DNA of 24,301 nucleotides from a virus, in the IMG/VR virus record IMGVR_UViG_3300037963_000040, positions 1 to 24,301 of that record; one strand, 5' to 3'. Made by a program: the position numbers and the translations under genes. This document shows positions 1 through 5,874 of the stretch, piece after piece (position 1 is the first letter of the stretch; every line of letters begins with the position of its first letter). The notes beneath the pieces are model-generated. The model saw only the letters and a list, made by a program, of their open reading frames with translations. It was not told the origin of the DNA and did no database searches.

Positions 1-2
1 GG

Positions 3-620
3 TTGGAAGAATCAGTACAAAGAACTCTTCAAGGTCTTGTAGGTATTGACTTGAATATTCCTTTGCACTTAAATGAAGATGGCATAACTAAAGATGATCT
101 GCGGATTGCGTTTGATAACCTCACATCAACACGCAATCTTTTTTTATACAACCACTTTGGTAGTCTTGAGCCTGATGTATTACTAGAACAGATAAGATAT
201 TTAGCTACTGTTGATGGAGTAAAGGTAGTCATACTAGATCACATAAGCATAGTCTTGTCTGGTCTTGAACTAGATAATGAACGCAAAGCAATAGATATAA
301 TAATGACCAAGCTTAGAAGTTTGAGTGAAGCAACTGGTATAGCTATTGTATTGGTCAGCCATCTACGCAGACCACAAGGACAATCACATGAGTCGGGCAG
401 AGAGGTAGATACATCAGACTTGAGAGGTAGTCATAGTCTTCTTCAGTTATCTGATGTCGTGTTATCTGCATCAAGAAACCAGACAGGAGATGCTAGTGAG
501 AGACAGCGATTACAGCTAAAGGTATTGAAGTCTAGGCATACTGGTATGACAGGAGAAGTAGATAAATTATTGTACGACCAAAAGACAGGTCGGCTTGTTG
601 TATATGAGGATTTTATTTAG
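3..620 (+). CDS. gp4: T7 gp4-like replicative helicase (primase-helicase), C-terminal part
   Basis: This is the C-terminal RecA-like helicase part of a T7 gp4-type primase-helicase, the hexameric 5'-3' helicase that opens the replication fork. The frame is open to the window edge, and the first residues (LEESVQ) match the interior LEESV of T7 gp4, so the gene is cut at the window start and the first codon here is not a start. Visible motifs, counted from base 3, are the Walker B strand VVILDHIS with Asp79, the segment IVLVSHLRRP (motif H3) near residue 118, and the DNA-binding loop/H4 region DLRGSHSLLQLSD near residue 140. The gene stops three bases before the exonuclease start. The primase domain and the Walker A motif lie upstream and cannot be judged. 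Assignment to the gp4 family is firm. Confidence 0.92.
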   Translation: MEESVQRTLQGLVGIDLNIPLHLNEDGITKDDLRIAFDNLTSTRNLFLYNHFGSLEPDVLLEQIRYLATVDGVKVVILDHISIVLSGLELDNERKAIDIIMTKLRSLSEATGIAIVLVSHLRRPQGQSHESGREVDTSDLRGSHSLLQLSDVVLSASRNQTGDASERQRLQLKVLKSRHTGMTGEVDKLLYDQKTGRLVVYEDFI

Positions 621-622
621 CT

Positions 623-1357
623 ATGACTTTACTTATTGATGCTGATTGGTTGATCTACAATTCATGCTGTGCCTGTGAACAAGACACAAGATGGAATGAT
701 TGGGAGCATACTCTTCACTCTGATGAAAGAGACATACTGAATCTGATAGAGAACAGACTAGATGTTTATAGAAGTATTGCTGACAGCAAGCATGACATAG
801 TTATGTGCTTTACTTCTTACCCTACATTTAGACATGAGATATTCCCTGAGTACAAGATCAACAGGATAGGTAAACGTAAACCACTTGCACTCAAGAGTGT
901 TATCAAAGAAGTAAAAGAAAGATATGAAACTGTTGCCTATGAAAACTTAGAAGGAGATGACGTACTTGGTTTGCTTGCTACCAATGGTAGATACAAAGAC
1001 CCAATAATAGTTTCAGTTGATAAAGATATGAGAACACTACCATGCAAACTCATAGCTGATGATTCGATAGAACATATCACCAATAAGAAAGCAACAAGAC
1101 ATTGGTTCGAGATGTCGTTAGCTGGTGATGCAGGTGATGGGATACTAGGTATCAAAGGTATGGGTATGGTTACTGCTTCAAAGACTTTAGCTAATACACC
1201 CGATACTAAAGAAGCACTTTGGTCTAAGGTACAGGAGACATATACAAAGAAAGGTTATACGATTGCTGATGCTATCTTGAACGCAAGGCTTACAAGGATA
1301 CTGCGAGAAGGAGATTATGATTACAATACAGGTGAAGTAAAACTTTGGAACCCATAA
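623..1357 (+). CDS. gp6: T7 gp6-like 5'-3' exonuclease
   Basis: A 244-residue flap-nuclease-family exonuclease; T7 gp6 degrades host DNA for nucleotides and removes RNA primers. Metal-binding acidic residues are visible in order: Asp6 and Asp8 in LLIDADWLIY, Asp112 and Asp113 in LEGDDVLGLL, Asp133 and Asp135 in VSVDKDMRTLP, and the helix-3-turn-helix segment GDAGDGILGIKGMG (about residues 168-181) with two more Asp. The end, ARLTRILREGDYDY followed by EVKLWNP, closely parallels the T7 gp6 end (ARILRFNEYNF, EIYLWRP). It is somewhat shorter than T7 gp6 (about 300 residues). The ATG is two bases after the helicase stop, so the two are probably co-translated. Unlike T7, no DNA polymerase gene lies between helicase and exonuclease. 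A strong hairpin follows immediately. Confidence 0.92.
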   Translation: MTLLIDADWLIYNSCCACEQDTRWNDWEHTLHSDERDILNLIENRLDVYRSIADSKHDIVMCFTSYPTFRHEIFPEYKINRIGKRKPLALKSVIKEVKERYETVAYENLEGDDVLGLLATNGRYKDPIIVSVDKDMRTLPCKLIADDSIEHITNKKATRHWFEMSLAGDAGDGILGIKGMGMVTASKTLANTPDTKEALWSKVQETYTKKGYTIADAILNARLTRILREGDYDYNTGEVKLWNP

Positions 1358-1396
1358 AGAAAACCTCAAGAGGAACCACACCCTTGAGGTCTTCTT
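1357..1396 (+). terminator. long hairpin after the exonuclease gene
   Basis: Inverted repeat ACCTCAAG (1363-1370) with CTTGAGGT (1383-1390) and a 12-base loop. It continues after one A/C mismatch into AAGAA (1357-1361) with TTCTT (1392-1396), giving about 13 paired bases. It starts on the last base of the exonuclease stop codon. The 3' side is TCTTCTT rather than a clean T-run, so it may be a terminator or an RNase III-type processing hairpin separating replication and structural transcripts. Confidence 0.6.
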
Positions 1397-1405
1397 ACGC
1401 TTTAC

Positions 1406-1427
1406 AACAAGGTAACCACTCCTTGTT
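1406..1427 (+). other. second small inverted repeat between replication and structural modules
   Basis: AACAAGG (1406-1412) pairs perfectly with CCTTGTT (1421-1427) around an 8-base loop. There is no T-run after it. It sits ten bases after the larger hairpin and just before the putative promoter motif, so it may be part of a terminator/processing/promoter block. The role is inferred only. Confidence 0.4.
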
Positions 1428-1436
1428 AAGTTTACT

Positions 1437-1471
1437 TTAGCATATACTATAGAAATAGCTCTTAAATTTTT
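1437..1471 (+). promoter_or_regulatory. putative promoter / shared upstream element, copy 1
   Basis: An AT-rich stretch with TATACT (1443-1448), then GAAATAGCT (1452-1460) and a T-run directly before the GTG start at 1472. A closely similar arrangement (TATATT, GAAATAGCT, T-run, TGTCT) recurs at 5467-5497, so this looks like a reused element, probably a late promoter for the phage or host RNA polymerase. A TTGTTA at 1423-1428 is only 14 bases upstream of TATACT, too close for a good sigma70 promoter. Confidence 0.35.
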
Positions 1472-1666
1472 GTGTCTTTACCAGTAATTACTGACGAACT
1501 TATACAAGCTTTAGATGCTGTGTTTCCTAACAGATGCCCAGACCTATCGCTATCAGATCGAGAAGTGTGGTATCGTGCAGGGCAGAGGTCTGTTGTTGAC
1601 TATCTAATTGAACAGCAACTAAGACAAAAAGAAACTATGTTAACTAACAGAGTCTTGGAGAACTAG
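1472..1666 (+). CDS. conserved hypothetical protein upstream of the portal
   Basis: A 64-residue protein starting MSLPVITDELIQALDAVFP and containing the block DREVWYRAGQRSVVDYL. Proteins with this start and the DRE-W-GQR-V block are familiar to me as small conserved unknowns near the portal gene in marine podoviruses; no function is known to me. It is predicted to be mostly helical and soluble, with no membrane segment. The start is GTG: it is the only in-frame start near the N-terminus that gives the familiar LPVIT beginning, the next Met being residue 54. No Shine-Dalgarno sequence precedes it; the upstream bases are a T-run belonging to the putative promoter element. The next gene begins two bases after its stop, behind a GGAG inside this gene's end. 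Confidence 0.75.
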   Translation: MSLPVITDELIQALDAVFPNRCPDLSLSDREVWYRAGQRSVVDYLIEQQLRQKETMLTNRVLEN

Positions 1667-1668
1667 CT

Positions 1669-2016
1669 ATGTGTCTTGGTGGCGGTGGCGGTAGAATGAC
1701 TACACCTCAACGTGAATATCAGAACCGACCTGTAACTGTAACTGGTTCACAGACAGGAGTTGATGACCCGAAAGACACAGCAAAAGCAACAGAAAGTTTA
1801 AAGATAAAGAGACAGAAAGAAGAAGGAACTTATGTAGATCCTAACCTTACAACTGTACAAAAACTTACAAAGAGTGGTGGCGGTCCTAAGACTAAACAGC
1901 AACAACAAAATTTAGCTAAGAACAAACAGAAAGCAAAAGATATGGCAAGTGCTAGACTTAAAAAGAAATTCTCTAAAGGAATTACAGGTAAAAAATCTAA
2001 ATCAAAAACAGCTTAA
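1669..2016 (+). CDS. small Met-Cys, Gly-rich basic protein, possible ejected virion protein (gp6.7/gp7.3-like)
   Basis: A 115-residue low-complexity protein. It begins MCLGGGGGRM, has a polar middle and ends in a strongly basic tail (KKKFSKGITGKKSKSK). In T7 the same slot, between exonuclease and portal, holds gp6.7 and gp7.3, small virion proteins ejected into the cell at infection; T7 gp6.7 also begins Met-Cys-Phe and is basic near its end. Position, size and composition therefore suggest an ejected minor virion protein, but sequence similarity is too low to assert orthology. The Gln-rich stretch KTKQQQQN near residue 75 could form a short helix. A GGAG about ten bases before the ATG serves as ribosome site. 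It is followed after two bases by another Met-Cys protein. Confidence 0.72.
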   Translation: MCLGGGGGRMTTPQREYQNRPVTVTGSQTGVDDPKDTAKATESLKIKRQKEEGTYVDPNLTTVQKLTKSGGGPKTKQQQQNLAKNKQKAKDMASARLKKKFSKGITGKKSKSKTA

Positions 2017-2018
2017 TC

Positions 2019-2276
2019 ATGTGTTTCAGAAGGCCAAGCCCACCACCTTTACCAGAACCAGAACCAGTTGATTCTGCGATAGAACCTACTGCTACTAAAG
2101 TTAAGATAGGTGGTTCACAAACTACAACTGAAGCTAAGAAAAAAATGAAGAAGACACCTGACAAAGTTACAGGTGGAAAACTTACAAAGGCTATAGCACC
2201 AAAACGATTAGGCACAGCATCTTTACAAATACCTTTACTTACTGGCAGTACTAATACCAGTAATTTAAACTACTGA
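2019..2276 (+). CDS. small Met-Cys, Pro-rich protein, gp6.7/gp7.3-like candidate
   Basis: An 85-residue protein starting MCFRRPSPPPLPEPEP, with a lysine-rich middle (EAKKKMKKTPDK) and a C-terminus containing KRLGTASLQIPLL and ending NLNY. The Met-Cys-Phe start resembles T7 gp6.7 (MCFSPK...). The C-terminal pattern of basic residues, Ser-Leu-x-hydrophobic, then a Gly/Ser/Asn-rich end resembles T7 gp7.3 (KKSLSVARSSGGGINI). Both T7 proteins are ejected virion proteins encoded just before the portal, which is exactly where this gene is. I infer a minor virion/ejection or tail-assembly role; orthology is not proven. It begins two bases after the previous stop and ends four bases before the portal ATG. 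Confidence 0.72.
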   Translation: MCFRRPSPPPLPEPEPVDSAIEPTATKVKIGGSQTTTEAKKKMKKTPDKVTGGKLTKAIAPKRLGTASLQIPLLTGSTNTSNLNY

Positions 2277-2280
2277 TAAA

Positions 2281-3894
2281 ATGGAATACTCCACACAAGG
2301 AACAACAGCAGCAGGTAGATATGAAGCACTTGTTAGTAGCAGGTCTGTCTATGATAGAGAAGCGAAGGAATCTTCTAAGCTAACCATACCTAGTCTGATA
2401 CCAGAACAGACATCAGGTACTAGAGCTAGAATCAAGACACCATTTCAAGCAACAGGAAGCAGAGGAGTTAACAGCTTATCAAACAAACTGTTAATGACTT
2501 TGCTACCACCAAGCACAGCATTTTTTAAATTAGAAATAGATGATCTTGAAATAAGAAAGCAAGGACAAGAAGCTTTACAAAGTGAGATAGATAAAGGACT
2601 ACGCACAATAGAAAATGCTTTGATGAATCAGATAGAAATATCTAACGATAGAGTTGCCATGTTTGAAGCACTCAAGCATCTTGTAGTATCAGGCAACGTC
2701 TTGTTATATCTGACAGATAAAGGACTTAAAGTATATCCACTGTCTAAGTTTGTTGTTAAGCGTGATGAAGTTGGTAATGTACTTGAAATACTTATAAAAG
2801 AAACAGTACACCCACAAGCTCTACCTCTTGAGTTCTTAGAACAGATTAAGAAGAAAGAGAACTATGACGCAGAAACAATGAAGGGTGACTTGGATATATA
2901 TACATCTATCAAAAGAATGAATGATGACTTCTTCTGGTTTCAAGAATGTAAAGGAGAAAAGATACCAAACACAGATGGCAGATCAAAGGTAGATGTTACT
3001 CCCTTTATTCCTCTTAGGTTTATTCGAGTTGATGGTGAAGATTATGGTAGAGGATATGTTGAAGAATACAGAGGAGACTTGATTAGTCTTGAGTCTTTAA
3101 TGCAAGCAATAATCGAAGGTGCTGCTGCTAGTGCCAAGACTTTATTTTTAGTCAACCCTAATGGAATTACAAGAGCAGCGACTATAGCTAAAGCACCGAA
3201 TGGAGCTATTCGTGAAGGGCAATCTTCAGATATTTCTGTAATGCAAGTCGGCAAGAGTGCAGACTTCTCTGTTGCTTTTAGTGCAATACAAAGAATAGAA
3301 GCAAGACTTGAGTTTGCTTTCTTGATGGCAAGATCAGTTCAACGTGACGCAGAAAGAGTAACAGCAGCCGAGATAAATCTTATGGCACAAGAGCTAGAGA
3401 ATAGTCTTGGTGGTATCTATAGTATCTTGACTCAAGAGTTTCAACTACCATATCTAAGAAGACGTATGCACTTGTTAGTAAGAGAAGGTAAAGTACCAAA
3501 GCTGCCTGATGAACTGGTCAAACCTAAGATAGTAACAGGACTTCAAGGACTTGGTAGAGGTAATGATAGAAACAAACTGATTGAATTTATAACAACTGTA
3601 GCTCAAGCATTAGGACCAGATGTAATGAGACAGTACGTAAATGTAGATGAAGCGGTGAAAAGACTAGCTACCAGTATCGGTATAGATACTGCTAACCTAG
3701 TAAAAACACAAGAGCAAATCCAAGAAGAACAACAGGCTGCTGCACAACAACAGCTTATTCAAAGTCTTGGACCTGCTGCTTTGGGTTCACGTTTACTTGA
3801 TCCTAAAGTAAATGCAGAAGCAGGTTTAGCTGATGCACAGGCACAACAACTACAACAACAAGGAGGAACCCCTGATGCCAACCAAGAAGCCTAG
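2281..3894 (+). CDS. gp8: portal protein (head-tail connector, T7 gp8-like)
   Basis: A 537-residue head-tail connector, almost the same length as T7 gp8 (536). Twelve copies form the ring at one capsid vertex through which DNA is packaged and ejected, and on which scaffold and capsid assemble. Family features are the N-terminal RYEALVSSRSVYDREAKESS helix, the segment IPSLIP followed by a conserved GSRGVNSLSNKLLMTLLPP block (about residues 60-78), the central wing and RFIRVDGEDYGRGYVEEY block (about 247-264), and EAR-EFAFL followed by ERVTAAEINLMAQELENSLGG (about 340-375). The C-terminus is Gln-rich (AAAQQQLIQ; AQAQQLQQQ), probably the flexible barrel end. No strong Shine-Dalgarno precedes the ATG. 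Its last 20 bases overlap the next small gene. Confidence 0.96.
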   Translation: MEYSTQGTTAAGRYEALVSSRSVYDREAKESSKLTIPSLIPEQTSGTRARIKTPFQATGSRGVNSLSNKLLMTLLPPSTAFFKLEIDDLEIRKQGQEALQSEIDKGLRTIENALMNQIEISNDRVAMFEALKHLVVSGNVLLYLTDKGLKVYPLSKFVVKRDEVGNVLEILIKETVHPQALPLEFLEQIKKKENYDAETMKGDLDIYTSIKRMNDDFFWFQECKGEKIPNTDGRSKVDVTPFIPLRFIRVDGEDYGRGYVEEYRGDLISLESLMQAIIEGAAASAKTLFLVNPNGITRAATIAKAPNGAIREGQSSDISVMQVGKSADFSVAFSAIQRIEARLEFAFLMARSVQRDAERVTAAEINLMAQELENSLGGIYSILTQEFQLPYLRRRMHLLVREGKVPKLPDELVKPKIVTGLQGLGRGNDRNKLIEFITTVAQALGPDVMRQYVNVDEAVKRLATSIGIDTANLVKTQEQIQEEQQAAAQQQLIQSLGPAALGSRLLDPKVNAEAGLADAQAQQLQQQGGTPDANQEA

Positions 3895-4033
3895 TAGAAA
3901 AAGAGATGAAGATGGAAAGTTTGTCTCTGAAAAAGCTGTCGTTAGTCGTGTAGGTGAGTACGAAGAAAACCCTGTACCAGAGAAGTCGGGTGATTACGTC
4001 ACTGGACATGGCAACACAATTCACTATAGTTAA
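3875..4033 (+). CDS. small hypothetical protein overlapping the portal gene end
   Basis: A 52-residue polar protein, MPTKKPSRKRDEDGKFVSEK..., ending HGNTIHYS; function unknown. The frame is open further upstream to an ATG at 3833, but I choose the ATG at 3875 because a perfect AGGAGG (3861-3866) lies eight bases before it and the extra upstream residues are only the frame-shifted shadow of the portal's Gln-rich tail. The N-terminus is basic and the rest mildly acidic; no membrane segment is visible. It overlaps the portal by 20 bases in another frame and sits 14 bases before the scaffold gene, so it is translated within the head-assembly operon. Confidence 0.7.
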   Translation: MPTKKPSRKRDEDGKFVSEKAVVSRVGEYEENPVPEKSGDYVTGHGNTIHYS

Positions 4034-4047
4034 AAGAAAAAACCACT

Positions 4048-4896
4048 ATGACTTCATCACAAGTACAGGTATCTGAAACACCACCAATGTCTCAACAAGA
4101 TCTTGAAGGTCTTAAAGATGAGAATGGTTTGTATGCTGGTAAGTTTAAAACTGTAGAAGATTTAGCAAACAGCTACAAAGAACTAGAAGGTAAACTTGGT
4201 TCTGTTACAGAAGAAGATCAAGTATCTGAATCAACAGAAGAAACTACAGGAGTACCAGAAGGGTATGAAGAATACTATCAAGAAGATGGAACTGTAGATT
4301 ACAACTCTGTAAATGAAAACTATGGAGAAATCTTAGGAGAGATATTTAAAGAAAACAATATTGACCCATACAAGATTAGTGCTGAGTTTCATAAGAATGA
4401 AGGAGAGATACCAGAAGAAATGTATCAATCTTTATTAGATGCAGGTCTATCTAAAAATGCTGTTGACTCTTACCTTACTGGTAGGGCAGCAGAGATGGGA
4501 TATACAGAAGACGGAGAAGGTGCAGCAGAAGAACTAGCACAGGAAGAAGTAAAAGGTATTAGAGATTCTATAGGTGGAGATGAAGCCTATGGCAAGATGG
4601 TTAGTTGGGCTTTAGAAAATTTATCCAAGCCAGAGATTGAAGCTTTCAATGAAGCAACAAACACAATGTCTGGACCACAACTTAGTATGATGGTACAAGG
4701 ACTATATACTAGATACCAAAACGCTATGGGAGTTGAACCAAGTCTTTACTCAGGTCGTGCTGCAACAAGTGGACCTACACCTTACAGATCAACAGCAGAG
4801 GTAGTAACTGCTATGTCTGATCCTCGTTACGGAAAAGATGTTACATACACTGAAGATGTACAAAGACGTTTAGCTGGTAGTGATGTATTCGGCTAA
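4048..4896 (+). CDS. gp9: capsid assembly scaffold protein (T7 gp9-like)
   Basis: A 282-residue very acidic protein between portal and capsid, the position and character of T7 gp9 (about 307 residues). Scaffold proteins fill the procapsid, guide coat assembly around the portal and leave before DNA packaging. The N-terminal GLYAGKFKTVEDLANSYKELEGKLG (about residues 28-52) is the typical podovirus scaffold start. It is followed by a Glu-rich disordered stretch (ESTEETTGVPEGYEEYYQED) and helical C-terminal segments (GDEAYGKMVSWALENLSKPEIEAFNEAT, then a helix with YTRYQNAMG). The end is RRLAGSDVFG. The stop TAA shares its last base with the ATG of the next small gene, which implies translational coupling. 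Only a weak A-rich ribosome site precedes it. Confidence 0.9.
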   Translation: MTSSQVQVSETPPMSQQDLEGLKDENGLYAGKFKTVEDLANSYKELEGKLGSVTEEDQVSESTEETTGVPEGYEEYYQEDGTVDYNSVNENYGEILGEIFKENNIDPYKISAEFHKNEGEIPEEMYQSLLDAGLSKNAVDSYLTGRAAEMGYTEDGEGAAEELAQEEVKGIRDSIGGDEAYGKMVSWALENLSKPEIEAFNEATNTMSGPQLSMMVQGLYTRYQNAMGVEPSLYSGRAATSGPTPYRSTAEVVTAMSDPRYGKDVTYTEDVQRRLAGSDVFG

Positions 4897-5066
4897 TGGC
4901 TAAGTTATGTGCCAGAGGTAAAGCAGCAGCAAAGCGTAAGTTCAAGGTTTATCCTTCTGCTTACGCTAATGCTTATGCTGTCAAGGTCTGTAAAGGACAA
5001 GTCAAAGTTGGCGGTGTAAGAAAAGTAGCTAGTGGCTACACAAGAAAATCATTAAGAGTTGCGTAA
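4896..5066 (+). CDS. small basic Cys-containing marine-phage protein
   Basis: A 56-residue basic protein starting MAKLCARGKAAAKRKFKVYP, followed by SAYANAYAVKVCKGQ and ending YTRKSLRVA. The block with LC-RGKAAAKRKF-VYPSAYAN-YA-VCKG is a familiar conserved unknown in marine phages, often next to the basic proteins found downstream here. It has two cysteines (residues 5 and 32) flanking the conserved core. It starts on the last base of the scaffold stop (TAATG) and ends in the same way into the next gene, so it is expressed as part of the head operon. Its charge suggests binding to DNA or to an acidic virion surface (inference). It is too short for most ORF thresholds but clearly genuine by motif and coupling. 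Confidence 0.82.
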   Translation: MAKLCARGKAAAKRKFKVYPSAYANAYAVKVCKGQVKVGGVRKVASGYTRKSLRVA

Positions 5067-5218
5067 TGGCAAAGCTAACACCCAAACAGATAGTCACTCT
5101 CAATAAACATTCAAAGCATCATACCAAGAAGCACATGGACTTGATGAAGAAGCTTATGCGTGAAGGTAAAACATTTAAAGCTGCACATACAGCAGCACAA
5201 AAAGAAGTAGGCAAATGA
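5066..5218 (+). CDS. small basic His/Lys-rich conserved phage protein
   Basis: A 50-residue protein: MAKLTPKQIVTLNKHSKHHT, then KKHMDLMKKLMREGKTFKAAH and the end TAAQKEVGK. The pattern LT-KQ---L-KHS-HHT-KHM--MKKLMR-GKTF--AH--A---VGK is a recurrent conserved unknown in marine tailed phages, including T4-like cyanophages. It is probably two helices separated by a G-K-T turn; this GKT is not a Walker motif because the preceding glycine pattern is missing. The His cluster (15, 18, 19, 23) could bind metal, but that is speculation. It overlaps the previous stop by one base (TAATG) and the next start by four bases (ATGA), the tightest coupling in the window. Confidence 0.8.
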   Translation: MAKLTPKQIVTLNKHSKHHTKKHMDLMKKLMREGKTFKAAHTAAQKEVGK

Positions 5219-5460
5219 GTTTACGCAGATGGTTTAAAGAAGAATGGGTAGATGTTAAAACAGGTAAACCTTGTGGTCGGCAAAAAGGAGAGAAGCGTGG
5301 TGGCTACCCTGCTTGCAGACCTTCAAAAAGAATTAGTAAAGATACACCAAAGACTACAAAAGAAATGAGTAGTAAAGAGAAAAGAAGATTTAAAGCAAGT
5401 AAGACCAGTTCAAAAAAGATAGCTTACCAACATAGACGTAATAGTTTAAAAATTAAGTAA
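5215..5460 (+). CDS. small basic protein, DUF5872-like
   Basis: An 81-residue highly basic protein. The N-terminal block WFKEEWVDVKTGKPCGRQKG (residues 6-25), followed by YPACRPSKRISKDTPKTTKEMS, then EKRRFKASKTSSKKIAYQHR, matches my recollection of the DUF5872 pattern (W---WVD--TGKPCGR---E-R-YPACRP---T-KT--E-). Two cysteines (in KPCGR and YPACRP) and the invariant-looking Trp/Pro/Arg residues suggest a small folded, perhaps metal- or nucleic-acid-binding unit; the function is not known. The start ATG overlaps the previous gene's TGA. The C-terminus RRNSLKIK resembles the ends of two other small basic proteins here. A putative promoter element follows directly. Confidence 0.82.
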   Translation: MSLRRWFKEEWVDVKTGKPCGRQKGEKRGGYPACRPSKRISKDTPKTTKEMSSKEKRRFKASKTSSKKIAYQHRRNSLKIK

Positions 5461-5462
5461 TA

Positions 5463-5497
5463 GTGTTATATTTGAAATAGCTTACATTTTTTATGTC
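5463..5497 (+). promoter_or_regulatory. putative promoter / shared upstream element, copy 2
   Basis: TATATT (5467-5472), GAAATAGCT (5474-5482), a T-run and TGTCT in the same order and nearly the same spacing as the element at 1437-1476. Both lie in the only short gaps before small genes. It is likely an extra promoter feeding the capsid transcript, in the way T7 places phi9 and phi10 before its scaffold and capsid genes. Only two clear copies are seen; a weaker TAGAAAT (5767-5773) occurs in the capsid leader. Confidence 0.35.
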
Positions 5498-5510
5498 TAA
5501 GGGTGTATCA

Positions 5511-5756
5511 ATGACTAAGGCAGATAAAGACCCCACAGGTGGTCTTACTGCTAGAGGTCGAAGAAAATACAACCGAGCAACAGGTGGAAACTTGCAAGCT
5601 CCTGTTACTAAAAAGACAGGTCTTTCTCCTAGACAGAAAGCAAGAAGAAAATCTTTTTGTGCCAGAATGTCGAAGGTAAAAGGACCATTAAAAAAAGATG
5701 GCAAGCTAACTCGCAAAGCTCTTGCACTACGCAAGTGGAATTGTGGGTCTGTATAA
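5511..5756 (+). CDS. small basic protein, DUF6321-like
   Basis: An 81-residue basic protein (87 if the ATG at 5493 is used). The core DPTGGLTARGRRKYNRATGG, then NLQAPV, SPRQKARRKSFCARM and the end LALRKWNCGSV match the DUF6321 pattern as I remember it (DP-GGLTA-GR--YNR-TGGNL-P, R-SFCARM, -KWNC). I prefer the ATG at 5511 because AAGGG (5499-5503) lies seven bases upstream and the family normally begins a few residues before DP-GGLT; the 5493 start has only a T-run before it. The gene follows the putative promoter element and precedes the capsid leader. Small Cys-containing basic proteins of this type are common near capsid genes of marine phages, with unknown function. Confidence 0.8.
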   Translation: MTKADKDPTGGLTARGRRKYNRATGGNLQAPVTKKTGLSPRQKARRKSFCARMSKVKGPLKKDGKLTRKALALRKWNCGSV

Positions 5757-5874
5757 ATTAACAAAGTAGAAATCTAAATATCCTTGTGCCTGATGCGTCA
5801 GATACCACTTGAGAGAAAGGATTGAAACGAAGTTAGTTACTCAAATTTGTAAACATTAATCAAGGAGTTTTCCT
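5757..5874 (+). promoter_or_regulatory. structured leader and strong ribosome site of the capsid gene
   Basis: A 118-base gap without a gene. It contains AAGGAG (5862-5867) seven bases before the capsid ATG, the best ribosome site in the window, fitting the most abundant protein. ATCCTT (5780-5785) can pair with AAGGAT (5817-5822) around an inner CTGA (5790-5793)/TCAG (5798-5801) hairpin, so the leader may be stabilised or processed. TAGAAAT (5767-5773) weakly resembles the putative promoter elements elsewhere. Confidence 0.5.

Noticed and set aside
1358-1471. Possible tRNA or attachment site in the gap after the exonuclease
   Set aside because: The inverted repeats do not fold as a cloverleaf, there is no CCA-type acceptor or T-loop, and no integrase is in the window.
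3833-3874. Upstream ATG extension of the small gene overlapping the portal
   Set aside because: The extra 14 residues are the frame-shifted shadow of the portal Gln-rich tail, while AGGAGG is correctly spaced for the ATG at 3875.
5103-5170. GKT in the 50-residue protein as a possible nucleotide-binding loop
   Set aside because: The protein is too short and lacks the G-x-x-x-x spacing and following strand of a Walker A motif.
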